The notes under the pieces: generated by a model
Databases searched by the model: none
Seen by the model: only the letters and a program-made list of their open reading frames with translations
What the model was told of the DNA's origin: nothing
NCBI GenBank assembly: GCA_022565135.1
Contig: JADFKA010000004.1
Location: forward strand, 1-19,617
DNA length: 19,617 nucleotides
From: Pseudomonadota bacterium
GTDB taxonomy: Bacteria; Pseudomonadota; Gammaproteobacteria; Steroidobacterales; Woeseiaceae
Reading direction: 5' to 3'
Position numbers and translations under genes: made by a program
In this document: positions 7,513-14,461 of the stretch, in pieces
How the letters are laid out: every line of letters starts with the position of its first letter
How positions within the stretch are numbered: the first letter of the stretch is position 1

Positions 7513-8536
7513 GGGCTGAGTCAAGCGGTGGCCGGCCAGACATATCGTGCTTGCGTAGTTTGCCGCGTAATTGGTGATAGCTGAGTCCCAGCAATTCGGC
7601 CGCCATGCGCTGGTTGAAGCGCGACCTCTCGAGGGCGGCTTGCAGGAACTCTCTCTCCGTTTCGTCAAGCCGCTTCGTAAGGTCTGCAGGTAGCAGCGGC
7701 GCGCGTTGCAGCGGTGATGTTCGGGGATGGTCCGCCTCCGGTTCTGCCAGTTTGAACGGTGAATCGAACGGATCAATCGCGATGCTTGCGATCGGTCTCT
7801 CAGGCTCGTCAGAACGATACACGGAGCGCTCGACGGCGTTCTTCAATTCGCGGACATTGCCAGGCCATTTGTAGCGAAGCAGGGCAGACGAGGCGCGCGG
7901 ACTGAATCCCGGAAAAAAGGAACGTTTGAGTTCACTTGCCATATTAACGGCGAATGCATAGGACAGCGGCAATATATCTTCAAGGCGTTCGCGAAGCGGC
8001 GGTATAGTGATGACGTCAAATGCAAGTCGATCCAACAGATCCTTGCGAAAAAGGCCTTTGGATGCCAGCATCTGCAGATCGGAATTTGTCGATCCGACAA
8101 TTCGAACTTCGACGCGCAGTGTTTCACTACCACCAACACGCTGCATCTCGCCGTATTCAATTACGCGCAGGATTTTCTCTTGCATGCGCAGCGATATTGT
8201 TGCGACCTCATCGAGGATCAGGGTGCCGCCATCAGCACGTTCAAAATGACCCTCGTGTGTACGCACGGCTCCCGTGAATGCACCAGCTTCATGACCAAAC
8301 AATTCCGACTCCAGGATGGACTCGGTCAATGCAGCACAGTTGACCTTGACCACGGGCTGTTCCCACCGGTCAGAAAGAAAATGCAGGCGAGACGCGATTA
8401 GCTCCTTGCCGGTGCCACGCTCGCCGACAACGAGTACCGGCTTGTCCAGCGGTGCCGCGCGTGACACATGCTCGAGCATCTCCAGGAATGCCGGCGCCTC
8501 GCCAATAATCTGTTGGGTTGGGTGGTTGATGGTCAT
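7496..8536 (-). CDS. pspF: Phage-shock operon activator PspF (sigma-54 enhancer-binding protein)
   Basis: A 346-residue AAA+ activator that remodels sigma-54 RNA polymerase to turn on pspA. As in other PspF proteins there is no N-terminal receiver domain; the AAA+ domain starts at once. Walker A GERGTGKE is at 38-45, the sigma-54-contacting loop GAFTGA at 85-90, Walker B TLILDE around 105-110, and the conserved blocks FRKDLLDRL and WPGNVRELKNAVER follow. A Fis-type helix-turn-helix lies near the C-terminus (FNQRMAAELLGLSYHQLRGK), closely matching E. coli PspF. Activity is normally inhibited by direct PspA binding. It diverges from pspA, and the PspF-type sites at 8556-8592 lie close to its own start, which fits autoregulation known from E. 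coli. Confidence 0.95.
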   Translation of the reverse strand: MTINHPTQQIIGEAPAFLEMLEHVSRAAPLDKPVLVVGERGTGKELIASRLHFLSDRWEQPVVKVNCAALTESILESELFGHEAGAFTGAVRTHEGHFERADGGTLILDEVATISLRMQEKILRVIEYGEMQRVGGSETLRVEVRIVGSTNSDLQMLASKGLFRKDLLDRLAFDVITIPPLRERLEDILPLSYAFAVNMASELKRSFFPGFSPRASSALLRYKWPGNVRELKNAVERSVYRSDEPERPIASIAIDPFDSPFKLAEPEADHPRTSPLQRAPLLPADLTKRLDETEREFLQAALERSRFNQRMAAELLGLSYHQLRGKLRKHDMSGRPPLDSAQESAP

Positions 8537-8555
8537 TAGCTAATTTCACCATAGT

Positions 8556-8592
8556 TTAGTGATAATCGCTAATTAGTAGTGAAATTAACTAA
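8556..8592. promoter_or_regulatory. Probable PspF upstream activating sites
   Basis: Two adjacent AT-rich dyads, TTAGTGATAATCGCTAA (8556-8572) and TTAGTAGTGAAATTAACTAA (8573-8592), both begin TTAG and end CTAA. A related TTAGC...TTTAG stretch runs from 8536 to 8559. They lie about 80-115 bases upstream of the sigma-54 promoter, the usual position of PspF sites I and II. The AT-rich stretch between (around 8610-8650) could hold an IHF bend site, but no exact IHF consensus was found. Confidence 0.65.
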
Positions 8593-8670
8593 TGTTTCTG
8601 ACTGTCTTCAGCCGTCTCATATCATTTTAAATTCCATAAAAACAATAAGTTAAGTGATGTTTGGTGAACC

Positions 8671-8686
8671 TGGCATGGAAGCTGCA
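8671..8686 (+). promoter_or_regulatory. Sigma-54 promoter of the pspA operon
   Basis: TGGCATGGAAGCTGCA has the invariant GG (8672-8673) and GC (8684-8685) separated by exactly ten bases, matching the -24/-12 pattern. It lies about 40 bases before the pspA ATG and downstream of the PspF sites, as in E. coli. Confidence 0.8.
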
Positions 8687-8725
8687 GAAACAACTGTAGG
8701 TTTCACCAATAACGAGGACATATTC

Positions 8726-9412
8726 ATGGGCATATTCACGAGATTCAGCGACATCGTGAACTCGAACATCAACGCGATTCTCGACAAGGCCGAAGACCCC
8801 GAGAAAATTGTACGGCTGATGATCCAGGAGATGGAGGACACGCTCGTCGAGGTTCGTTCTGCGGCCGCGCGCTCGATTGCCGATAAAAAAGATCTGAACC
8901 GCAGACTTGAGTCGGTCGAACGCGAACTCTCAGATTGGGACGAAAAAGCGGAACTTGCGATGCGCAAAGAGCGCGAAGACCTTGCCAAAGCGGCGTTAGT
9001 CGAGAAGTCGCGCGTTGCTGGCGCTGCCGACTTGCTGAAACAGGATTACCAGGCAGTTGACGAGGGGCTCGGCAAACTCAACGAGGACATTGCGAAGCTC
9101 GAGGCTAAGCTCGAAGACGCCAAAGCCCGGCAGAAAGCCCTGTTGTCCAGGCACAAGACGGCAAGCAGCCGACTTGCGGCCAGACGCAAAATCTACGACT
9201 ACAAAATTGACGATGCGATGATCCGGTTCGAGCAATACACACGACGAATCGACGATATAGAGGGACGTGTCGAGGCATATGACCTTGGCTTGCCGAAGGA
9301 CCTCAATCATGAGTTCGCGAGTCTGGAAGCCGAAGAATCAATCAAAAAGGAGTTGGACGACCTGAAGCAACGTGTTGCCGCAGAACTGGGACGAACGGTG
9401 GAGGCAAAGTAG
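8726..9412 (+). CDS. pspA: Phage shock protein A
   Basis: A 228-residue PspA/IM30 (ESCRT-III-like) protein that binds stressed inner membrane as oligomers and, when free, inhibits PspF. The amphipathic N-terminal helix MGIFTRFSDIVNSNINAILD is followed by the conserved EDPEKIVRLMIQEMEDTLVE, and long coiled-coil helices fill the rest (residues 30-220), rich in Lys, Glu and Ala. The length matches E. coli PspA (222). The frame is open upstream to 8654, but the sigma-54 promoter lies within that stretch and a GAGGA ribosome site is placed seven bases before 8726. First gene of a five-gene operon. Confidence 0.97.
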   Translation: MGIFTRFSDIVNSNINAILDKAEDPEKIVRLMIQEMEDTLVEVRSAAARSIADKKDLNRRLESVERELSDWDEKAELAMRKEREDLAKAALVEKSRVAGAADLLKQDYQAVDEGLGKLNEDIAKLEAKLEDAKARQKALLSRHKTASSRLAARRKIYDYKIDDAMIRFEQYTRRIDDIEGRVEAYDLGLPKDLNHEFASLEAEESIKKELDDLKQRVAAELGRTVEAK

Positions 9413-9646
9413 TTGAATGCAAATGAGTTGCTGACGTTAGCACTGATACTGTTTCTCGTCATTCCTGCGCCGCTGTTTATCGTGCTGCACTTCATCAGCA
9501 AGTGGAAACAGTCGCGTGAGATATCGCGTGATGATGAACAGATGCTTGAGGATCTCTGGCAACTATCACAGCGCTTAGGTGATCGGCTGCAAACTCTGGA
9601 GAGAATTCTCGACGATGAGTTGCCTGATCGAAGGAGACGACAATGA
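9413..9646 (+). CDS. pspB: Phage shock protein B
   Basis: A 77-residue inner-membrane protein that with PspC senses membrane stress and releases PspF from PspA. One membrane helix (about 6-28, LLTLALILFLVIPAPLFIVL) is followed by a charged coiled coil ending LQTLERILDDELPDRRRRQ, closely like E. coli PspB. The start is TTG, immediately after the pspA stop, with a GGAGG ribosome site eight bases upstream. The end overlaps pspC by four bases. Confidence 0.92.
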   Translation: MNANELLTLALILFLVIPAPLFIVLHFISKWKQSREISRDDEQMLEDLWQLSQRLGDRLQTLERILDDELPDRRRRQ

Positions 9647-9936
9647 GTCAACGCACCTGGAATATTGATTTTGGTCCGCTTCGTGGCCTGTATCGCGATC
9701 GCGACAGCGCCTGGGTATTCGGTGTGTGCGCCGGTATGGCAGATCGATTCAAGTTTCGCCTGGGCACGGTGCGGGTTATCGCCGTCATATGCCTGGTACT
9801 GTTTTTTTGGTTAACTGTCGCGATTTACATTAGTGCGACGATTTTGATTCGGGAGAAACCCTTGATCTACTCGGGAACGCGAACGGAGTATGAATTCTGG
9901 CGTCGACACCATCGTGACCACTGGAGTCGTTTATGA
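9643..9936 (+). CDS. pspC: PspC-domain protein, first copy
   Basis: A 97-residue PspC-family membrane protein. The diagnostic PspC motif reads WVFGVCAGMADRFKFRLGTV, followed by a membrane helix (about 41-68, VRVIAVICLVLFFWLTVAIY). It lacks the C-terminal coiled-coil tail of E. coli PspC and instead ends in a short basic/aromatic tail (EFWRRHHRDHWSRL). It overlaps both neighbours by four bases (ATGA). Acts with PspB in signal perception by family knowledge; whether this shorter copy senses or only stabilises is open. Confidence 0.9.
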   Translation: MSQRTWNIDFGPLRGLYRDRDSAWVFGVCAGMADRFKFRLGTVRVIAVICLVLFFWLTVAIYISATILIREKPLIYSGTRTEYEFWRRHHRDHWSRL

Positions 9937-10316
9937 GTTCCTATGCTGCAACGGGAATTCGTCGATTTTCAAGAAACGCCGACAAGGCCATATTCGGTGG
10001 TGTGTGCGCTGGAATCTCAGACTATTTCGGCTTTAATCGGCGCGCTACGCGTTTTCTCGCGATCGTCGCGTTCTGCATGGCGATGCCTGTCACAATATTA
10101 GCCTACCTCGCCGTTGTTTTTCTGGTGCCGGCAACATCCGGCACACATGAAAATCACGGTGACCCGGAATTCAGGCAGGCATTGCGCTCGTCGCCGAGAC
10201 AGGCTGCGAGTGATGTACGAAGGAGGTTTCAGTCACTCGATCGCCGACTCGCACGGCTCGAGAAATACGTGACGTCATCGCGCTATCAGCTTGATCGGGA
10301 ATTCAGGACTCTTTGA
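9933..10316 (+). CDS. PspC-domain protein, second copy
   Basis: A 127-residue second PspC. The motif AIFGGVCAGISDYFGFNRRA is closer to the E. coli consensus than in the first copy. A membrane segment spans about 38-66, and there is a cytoplasmic tail with coiled-coil residues 99-127 (RLARLEKYVTSSRYQLDREF). This copy has the E. coli-like architecture and is the better candidate for the functional PspC sensor. Overlap with the first pspC is four bases; the next gene starts 31 bases later with its own ribosome site. Confidence 0.92.
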   Translation: MSSYAATGIRRFSRNADKAIFGGVCAGISDYFGFNRRATRFLAIVAFCMAMPVTILAYLAVVFLVPATSGTHENHGDPEFRQALRSSPRQAASDVRRRFQSLDRRLARLEKYVTSSRYQLDREFRTL

Positions 10317-10347
10317 GACAGCAAAACACTAAAATAGGGAATCATTG

Positions 10348-10569
10348 ATGAACAGCACTCTAATTTTCGTACTTTGCATCGTAGCCATCTACTACACGGC
10401 GGACACTGTGCAGAAAATAATCAGAGCGCGGGCAGACAGGAAAGGTAGTGATACAGAACTTGAGGATACGCTGTTGCGAATCGATGAGCTTGAAGAGCGC
10501 ATTCGCGTTCTTGAAAGAATCGTGACCGAAAATAAATACGATCTACGCAGCGAAATCAACAGACTTTGA
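10348..10569 (+). CDS. Small PspB-like membrane coiled-coil protein
   Basis: A 73-residue protein ending the psp operon. A membrane helix at about 3-24 (TLIFVLCIVAIYYTADTVQK) is followed by a coiled coil. The last 28 residues (46-73, with RIRVLERIVTENKYDLRSE) align without gaps to the tail of the second PspC, with 10 identities, and more loosely to PspB. The architecture is PspB-like, so it may pair with one of the PspC copies. The ATG is preferred over a TTG one codon earlier because AGGGA lies seven to eight bases before it. It is not recognisable as PspD or PspE. Confidence 0.75.
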   Translation: MNSTLIFVLCIVAIYYTADTVQKIIRARADRKGSDTELEDTLLRIDELEERIRVLERIVTENKYDLRSEINRL

Positions 10570-10609
10570 ACAGAAAGCTCCGATCAGTTAACGCACCTGG
10601 CAGCAATCT

Positions 10610-10978
10610 TTACTGCGCTGCTTTCCGTGCCTCGTTATAGGCTCTGACCTGTTGGTTGAACTCCTCTCCAACCAGAGCTTTCTCGTCATTCGCTGCATCG
10701 AATTTCTTGCTGATCAATTTGTCACGACGCTTTAGATCCTCGGGGTCTGTAATTTTCAATTCTGCGATGGCTTCTTTCTCACTGGCTTCGACGCAGTTCA
10801 GATACTCATCCACACCGACCAGATAAGTACCCACATCCGTCTTTGCGGCGAGCAATTCATCCTTCGTAGCCGTGTTTCCGTCAGGAATGGCTGGACGGTT
10901 TGGATAATCGCAGGAGAAAGCCAGTGGGGCGGCAAGCAAGATGAGGCCACCCATCGCAAACTTGGTCTTTTTGTTCAT
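10610..10978 (-). CDS. Small exported protein, possibly a lipoprotein
   Basis: A 122-residue protein with a signal peptide (basic MNKKTKF, hydrophobic core to about residue 21) ending AFSC. The cysteine at 23 could be lipidated, but the lipobox is imperfect (Ala-Phe-Ser-Cys without Leu at -3). A second cysteine (62) could instead form a disulfide with it. After DYPNRPAIPDGNTATKDELL the rest is helical and highly charged. I have the impression of a conserved proteobacterial family of unknown role but cannot name it. Convergent with the psp operon. Upstream (minus strand) a TTGACA box (complement of 11016-11021) sits beside a CTGAC/GTCAG dyad (11002-11013); no strong ribosome site is seen. Confidence 0.72.
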   Translation of the reverse strand: MNKKTKFAMGGLILLAAPLAFSCDYPNRPAIPDGNTATKDELLAAKTDVGTYLVGVDEYLNCVEASEKEAIAELKITDPEDLKRRDKLISKKFDAANDEKALVGEEFNQQVRAYNEARKAAQ

Positions 10979-11128
10979 AATTTCGAATCAGTTGCGGCCG
11001 GCTGACACGTCAGACTGTCAACTAACCAGTGAGTACGGGTCGGGTAATTTAAGCACGATGCATGGCCAGAGTGAAGTAGTCAGAGAAAATTATCTATTTA
11101 TCAGCCGTTTGCTGGTGAAGCTGCTGCG

Positions 11129-13588
11129 CTAGGCAAACAGTGCGCGGTGTGTATCGGTGCCGTCCGCTTGGGCCAGCAACAACTTCAGGTAGTCCTCAGA
11201 ACTCATAGGAGCACCGAATAGCAGGCCCTGAACGTAAGTACACTCAAGGCCCTGTAGGAAATTGAGCTGTGCCACAGTTTCCACACCCTCAGCAACGACG
11301 TCCATGTTGAGGTTGCGGCCCATCTGGATAATCGTGCCGACAATGATTGCATCGTCCGGGCTAATCGCCACGTCGCGTACAAATGACTTGTCGACCTTGA
11401 GTGTGCTGATCGGAAACTGTTGCAGAGCGCTTAGCGAAGAGTACCCCGTCCCAAAATCGTCAATCGCAAGATGCAGTCCGAGCGCATACAGTTGATCAAG
11501 AAGTTTGATCGTACGCTCCGGATTTTCCATCAATGTTGTCTCAGTGATTTCGAGTTCAAGAGACGTTGGCGAAACCTCATGGCCTCTCAAAATAGCATCG
11601 ATGCGGTTTACGAAGTTGGGTTGCCGCAGCTGCTTGAGCGACAGATTGACCGATATCCGTCCAGGCGACGAGACGGAGCGCTGCCACAGCCGGAAATCTT
11701 CACACACTTTATCGAGGACCCATTCGCCAATTTCTATGATGAGGTTTGACTCTTCAGCAATAGGAATAAAATCGGACGGCAGGATCATGCCGCGATCGGG
11801 AAGTTCCCAGCGCACCAGCGCTTCAGCACCATAGATCTCGCCGGTCTCGAGGTTGTATTTCGGCTGGTAATGCACCAGTAATTCGTCGCGTTCGAATGCG
11901 CGCTTTAGCCGGCTCTTGGTCATCAGGTGTTCGACCGCGGCCTCGTTCATCTCTGGCAAGTAAACCGAGAATATGTTTCCGCCGGCCTTTTTGGCGCTGT
12001 ACAGAGCAGCGTCTGCATTACGAATCAGATCGATGACATTTGCTGCATCGTCGGGATAGTAGGCAATGCCCATGCTCGCGGTCATAAATACTTCGTGGCC
12101 TTGTACGAAGAACGGATCGGCAAGACGATCGAGCAGAGATTTCGCGAGCTTGTCAGTAGCGGCCGTCCCTGCGCCGCCGGGGCCAAAGCCCTTCAAAATT
12201 ACGGCAAACTCATCACCGGCCAACCGGCCGATTACGGATTTATCAGGTAATGTCGCCGTCAATCGCTCCGCTACTATTTCGAGTGCTGTATCACCGGCGA
12301 GGTGGCCGAATGTGTCGTTTATCTCTTTGAAGAGATCTATATCGATGTAAAAGAGACAAATTGGCCCACCGGCACGCCGCGCGCGCGCGATTGCGCGTTG
12401 CAATAGATGGTGAAATTGCATGCGGTTCGGGATCTTGGTCAACGCATCGATACTAGCGAGATAGCGTATGCGTTGTTCGGCGCGTTTTCTCTCGGTGATG
12501 TTCTGCGCGGCGTAAATCCGATCCCCGGTATGACCGCCTTTGCCGTCAACAACCGAACAGGTATAGGAAACGGGTATCAACTCGCCAAATTTGTTCTTGA
12601 AAAATGCTTCAATTGGTACGCCGGTTTCTTTCTTGTCGACCAGGGACGGAGTCTTACGCGACTTGATGACGGAGTCGATTGATGTATTGATAATTTCGCA
12701 CTCGTCATAGCCCAGAAGAATTGTTGTTGCCTTGTTGATGCGCTTGATCGTGCCGTCACTCGATGTCACGATTATTGCTTCATTCATTCCCGAAAGAATG
12801 CTGTCGACATAGTTACGCGAAATCGTTGCTAGTCGCAGCCGGTCACGCATGCCATTGAAGACGGCCGCGAGCTCGCCGAGAGCATCACCATGCGTATGCG
12901 GCAGGGGCTCTTCATATTCTGCGTCCCCGAATTTTTCCATCTGGATGCGAAGGTCGCGGATTCGTGCTGTTTGCTTGTGCAGAATCATCCCAACAAAAAC
13001 ACCAAAGGTCAGCAATGTAACGAGCATACCGAAGCCAATCCAGCTATAGCTGGATTGGCGACTCTGAATCTGTTTGTCCAGCAATGTCGCTGCGAATGCC
13101 GCGGATTCGGCACGTAACTGGTCGAGCCGGAAAGATCCAATCAGTATTCCAAGTTCTTCATCGTTGCGCGTGACCGCATAGGTCATGACAAGATTGTCAT
13201 GCGACCAGGAAATGTCGTCTGAAAATTCACTCGTCAATAATTGACCTGCCCATAGCAGGCCTAACGCATCATTGCTAAAACTCAATCCGGAAATTGTTTC
13301 GTTCTCAAGTAATGCGTGATTCAATGTGTGCAATACCGATGACGATTTGAGTGTGTCCGTTTCGAATGCCATGAGATTGGCGACCGCATGTATCTGCGCA
13401 CGAACTCGTCTTTCAAAGCTGGACCGAAGAGACGCATCGTACTCATTCACGCTTGTCGTAATGATTTCATTGGCGAGCCAGCGATACTGGCCGTAGAACA
13501 TCGATAGCATAATGACGCCAACGGCAAAGCCAAGCGCCAGTAGGAGCAGGAGGTGTCGCGGAATTTTGCTGCCGATCATCTGTTTCAT
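11129..13588 (-). CDS. Membrane GGDEF-EAL protein with HAMP and PAS domains
   Basis: An 819-residue cyclic-di-GMP enzyme of the inner membrane. Helix 1 (about 12-31), a periplasmic sensor region of about 150 residues, helix 2 (180-205), HAMP (206-260), PAS (262-365), GGDEF (375-530) and EAL (545-810) are in order. The synthase motif is AGDEF (457-461), a variant compatible with activity; the inhibitory RxxD site before it is missing. The phosphodiesterase half has all expected residues: EALVRW (589-594), the DDFGTGYSS block (710-718), LEITE, KVDKSFV and AEGVE. It is therefore most likely a phosphodiesterase, perhaps regulated by GTP at the GGDEF site. The frame opens at 13624; the ATG at 13588 is chosen since the basic-hydrophobic N-terminus starts there. 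Confidence 0.92.
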   Translation of the reverse strand: MKQMIGSKIPRHLLLLLALGFAVGVIMLSMFYGQYRWLANEIITTSVNEYDASLRSSFERRVRAQIHAVANLMAFETDTLKSSSVLHTLNHALLENETISGLSFSNDALGLLWAGQLLTSEFSDDISWSHDNLVMTYAVTRNDEELGILIGSFRLDQLRAESAAFAATLLDKQIQSRQSSYSWIGFGMLVTLLTFGVFVGMILHKQTARIRDLRIQMEKFGDAEYEEPLPHTHGDALGELAAVFNGMRDRLRLATISRNYVDSILSGMNEAIIVTSSDGTIKRINKATTILLGYDECEIINTSIDSVIKSRKTPSLVDKKETGVPIEAFFKNKFGELIPVSYTCSVVDGKGGHTGDRIYAAQNITERKRAEQRIRYLASIDALTKIPNRMQFHHLLQRAIARARRAGGPICLFYIDIDLFKEINDTFGHLAGDTALEIVAERLTATLPDKSVIGRLAGDEFAVILKGFGPGGAGTAATDKLAKSLLDRLADPFFVQGHEVFMTASMGIAYYPDDAANVIDLIRNADAALYSAKKAGGNIFSVYLPEMNEAAVEHLMTKSRLKRAFERDELLVHYQPKYNLETGEIYGAEALVRWELPDRGMILPSDFIPIAEESNLIIEIGEWVLDKVCEDFRLWQRSVSSPGRISVNLSLKQLRQPNFVNRIDAILRGHEVSPTSLELEITETTLMENPERTIKLLDQLYALGLHLAIDDFGTGYSSLSALQQFPISTLKVDKSFVRDVAISPDDAIIVGTIIQMGRNLNMDVVAEGVETVAQLNFLQGLECTYVQGLLFGAPMSSEDYLKLLLAQADGTDTHRALFA

Positions 13589-13803
13589 AGTCCCGTCAGG
13601 AGTGCACCGACTCGATAAGATCAACGTCGGCCGGCCTGCGGGCCCTTTATAATTATTCTGCTAAAAAGTGCGGCCTTGTCGTGGCAATCGGCGCCGATCG
13701 TGTCGGTACACTTGTGTCGAACGCCACTGCCAGTCATTTTAGCACCGGGCCGAAAGCGCCGTGTGTGTTTCCAGTACGGACTATTTCAGAACGTGTATGT
13801 AGA

Positions 13804-13846
13804 ACCATATATATCATATGGTATAAAACAACCATATATAGTATGG
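13804..13846. promoter_or_regulatory. Paired AT-rich dyads upstream of the GGDEF-EAL gene
   Basis: ACCATATATA occurs twice in direct orientation (13804-13813 and 13831-13840), 27 bases apart. The first copy is half of a 7-bp inverted repeat, ACCATAT (13804-13810) and ATATGGT (13816-13822). The second forms a shorter dyad, CCATA (13832-13836) and TATGG (13842-13846). The pair looks like two binding sites for one dimeric regulator. It lies just after the bactofilin stop and about 220 bases before the GGDEF-EAL start. No convincing -35/-10 pair could be placed. Confidence 0.4.
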
Positions 13847-13854
13847 ATATGTCT

Positions 13855-14253
13855 TCAGTCGTTCTTGCGCTTTTCGATAAACTTTTGCGGCTTGCTAGCG
13901 CTCGTGGTCTTCATAACACCCTCGACAATGGCTCCTTCGGCGACTGCAATTGCTGCTCCTGACACGGTTCCGGCGATTTTCGCGGTGTCGGTAATTTCAA
14001 TTTTGCCAGCGGAGATGATGTCGCCTTCAACGTGGCCTGCGATAATGATGTTGCCCGCCCGGATAGTGCCGGTCCAGCGACCATTTTGGGTGAGCGTAAC
14101 CGTACCACTCAGGTCACACTCGCCGTCGATTTCGCCATTCACCAGAACGTCGCTAGCTCCTGTTATCAGACCCGATATCTTGCAGCCTTCGCCGATCAGT
14201 GTGGTCTGGTCGGGAGCATGGTCGCGCATCCGGCGTCGCTGTGTACGGTCCAT
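13855..14253 (-). CDS. Bactofilin (polymer-forming cytoskeletal protein)
   Basis: A 132-residue bactofilin-family (DUF583) protein. The right-handed beta-helix repeats are plain: LINGEID-like turns in VLVNGEIDGECDLSGTV, then RAGNIIIAGHVEGDIISAGK, IEITDTAKIAGTVSGAAIAV and AEGAIVEGVMK. The C-terminal tail is basic (KPQKFIEKRKND). Bactofilins form nucleotide-free filaments that place cell-wall enzymes or shape the cell. The start at MDRTQRRR is supported by GGAG ten bases upstream; the much longer open frame above it runs antisense through gshA and is not coding. It is divergent from gshA, and no M23 peptidase partner is adjacent. Confidence 0.88.
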   Translation of the reverse strand: MDRTQRRRMRDHAPDQTTLIGEGCKISGLITGASDVLVNGEIDGECDLSGTVTLTQNGRWTGTIRAGNIIIAGHVEGDIISAGKIEITDTAKIAGTVSGAAIAVAEGAIVEGVMKTTSASKPQKFIEKRKND

Positions 14254-14461
14254 ACAAGTAATGCTCCGGAAGTGGTTTGTGGCTGCCAGAACGCATAATA
14301 CTCGTTGCCAGCGTCGATTGTTAAGGAACAAGGGCAGTCGGCGCCTGTGGCAATGGCGTGCAAACGCAAATGGCGCGAACATTCCACGCTTGTGGTAAAA
14401 CAGCGGGCCAGTTTGATCGCATCGCTCGACGAAGAGAAGAAATTTGAGACAGGGATTTGAC

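Noticed and set aside
13676..14398. A 240-codon open frame on the plus strand across the bactofilin region
   Set aside because: It runs antisense to a clear bactofilin with beta-helix repeats, and its own translation has no recognisable domain.
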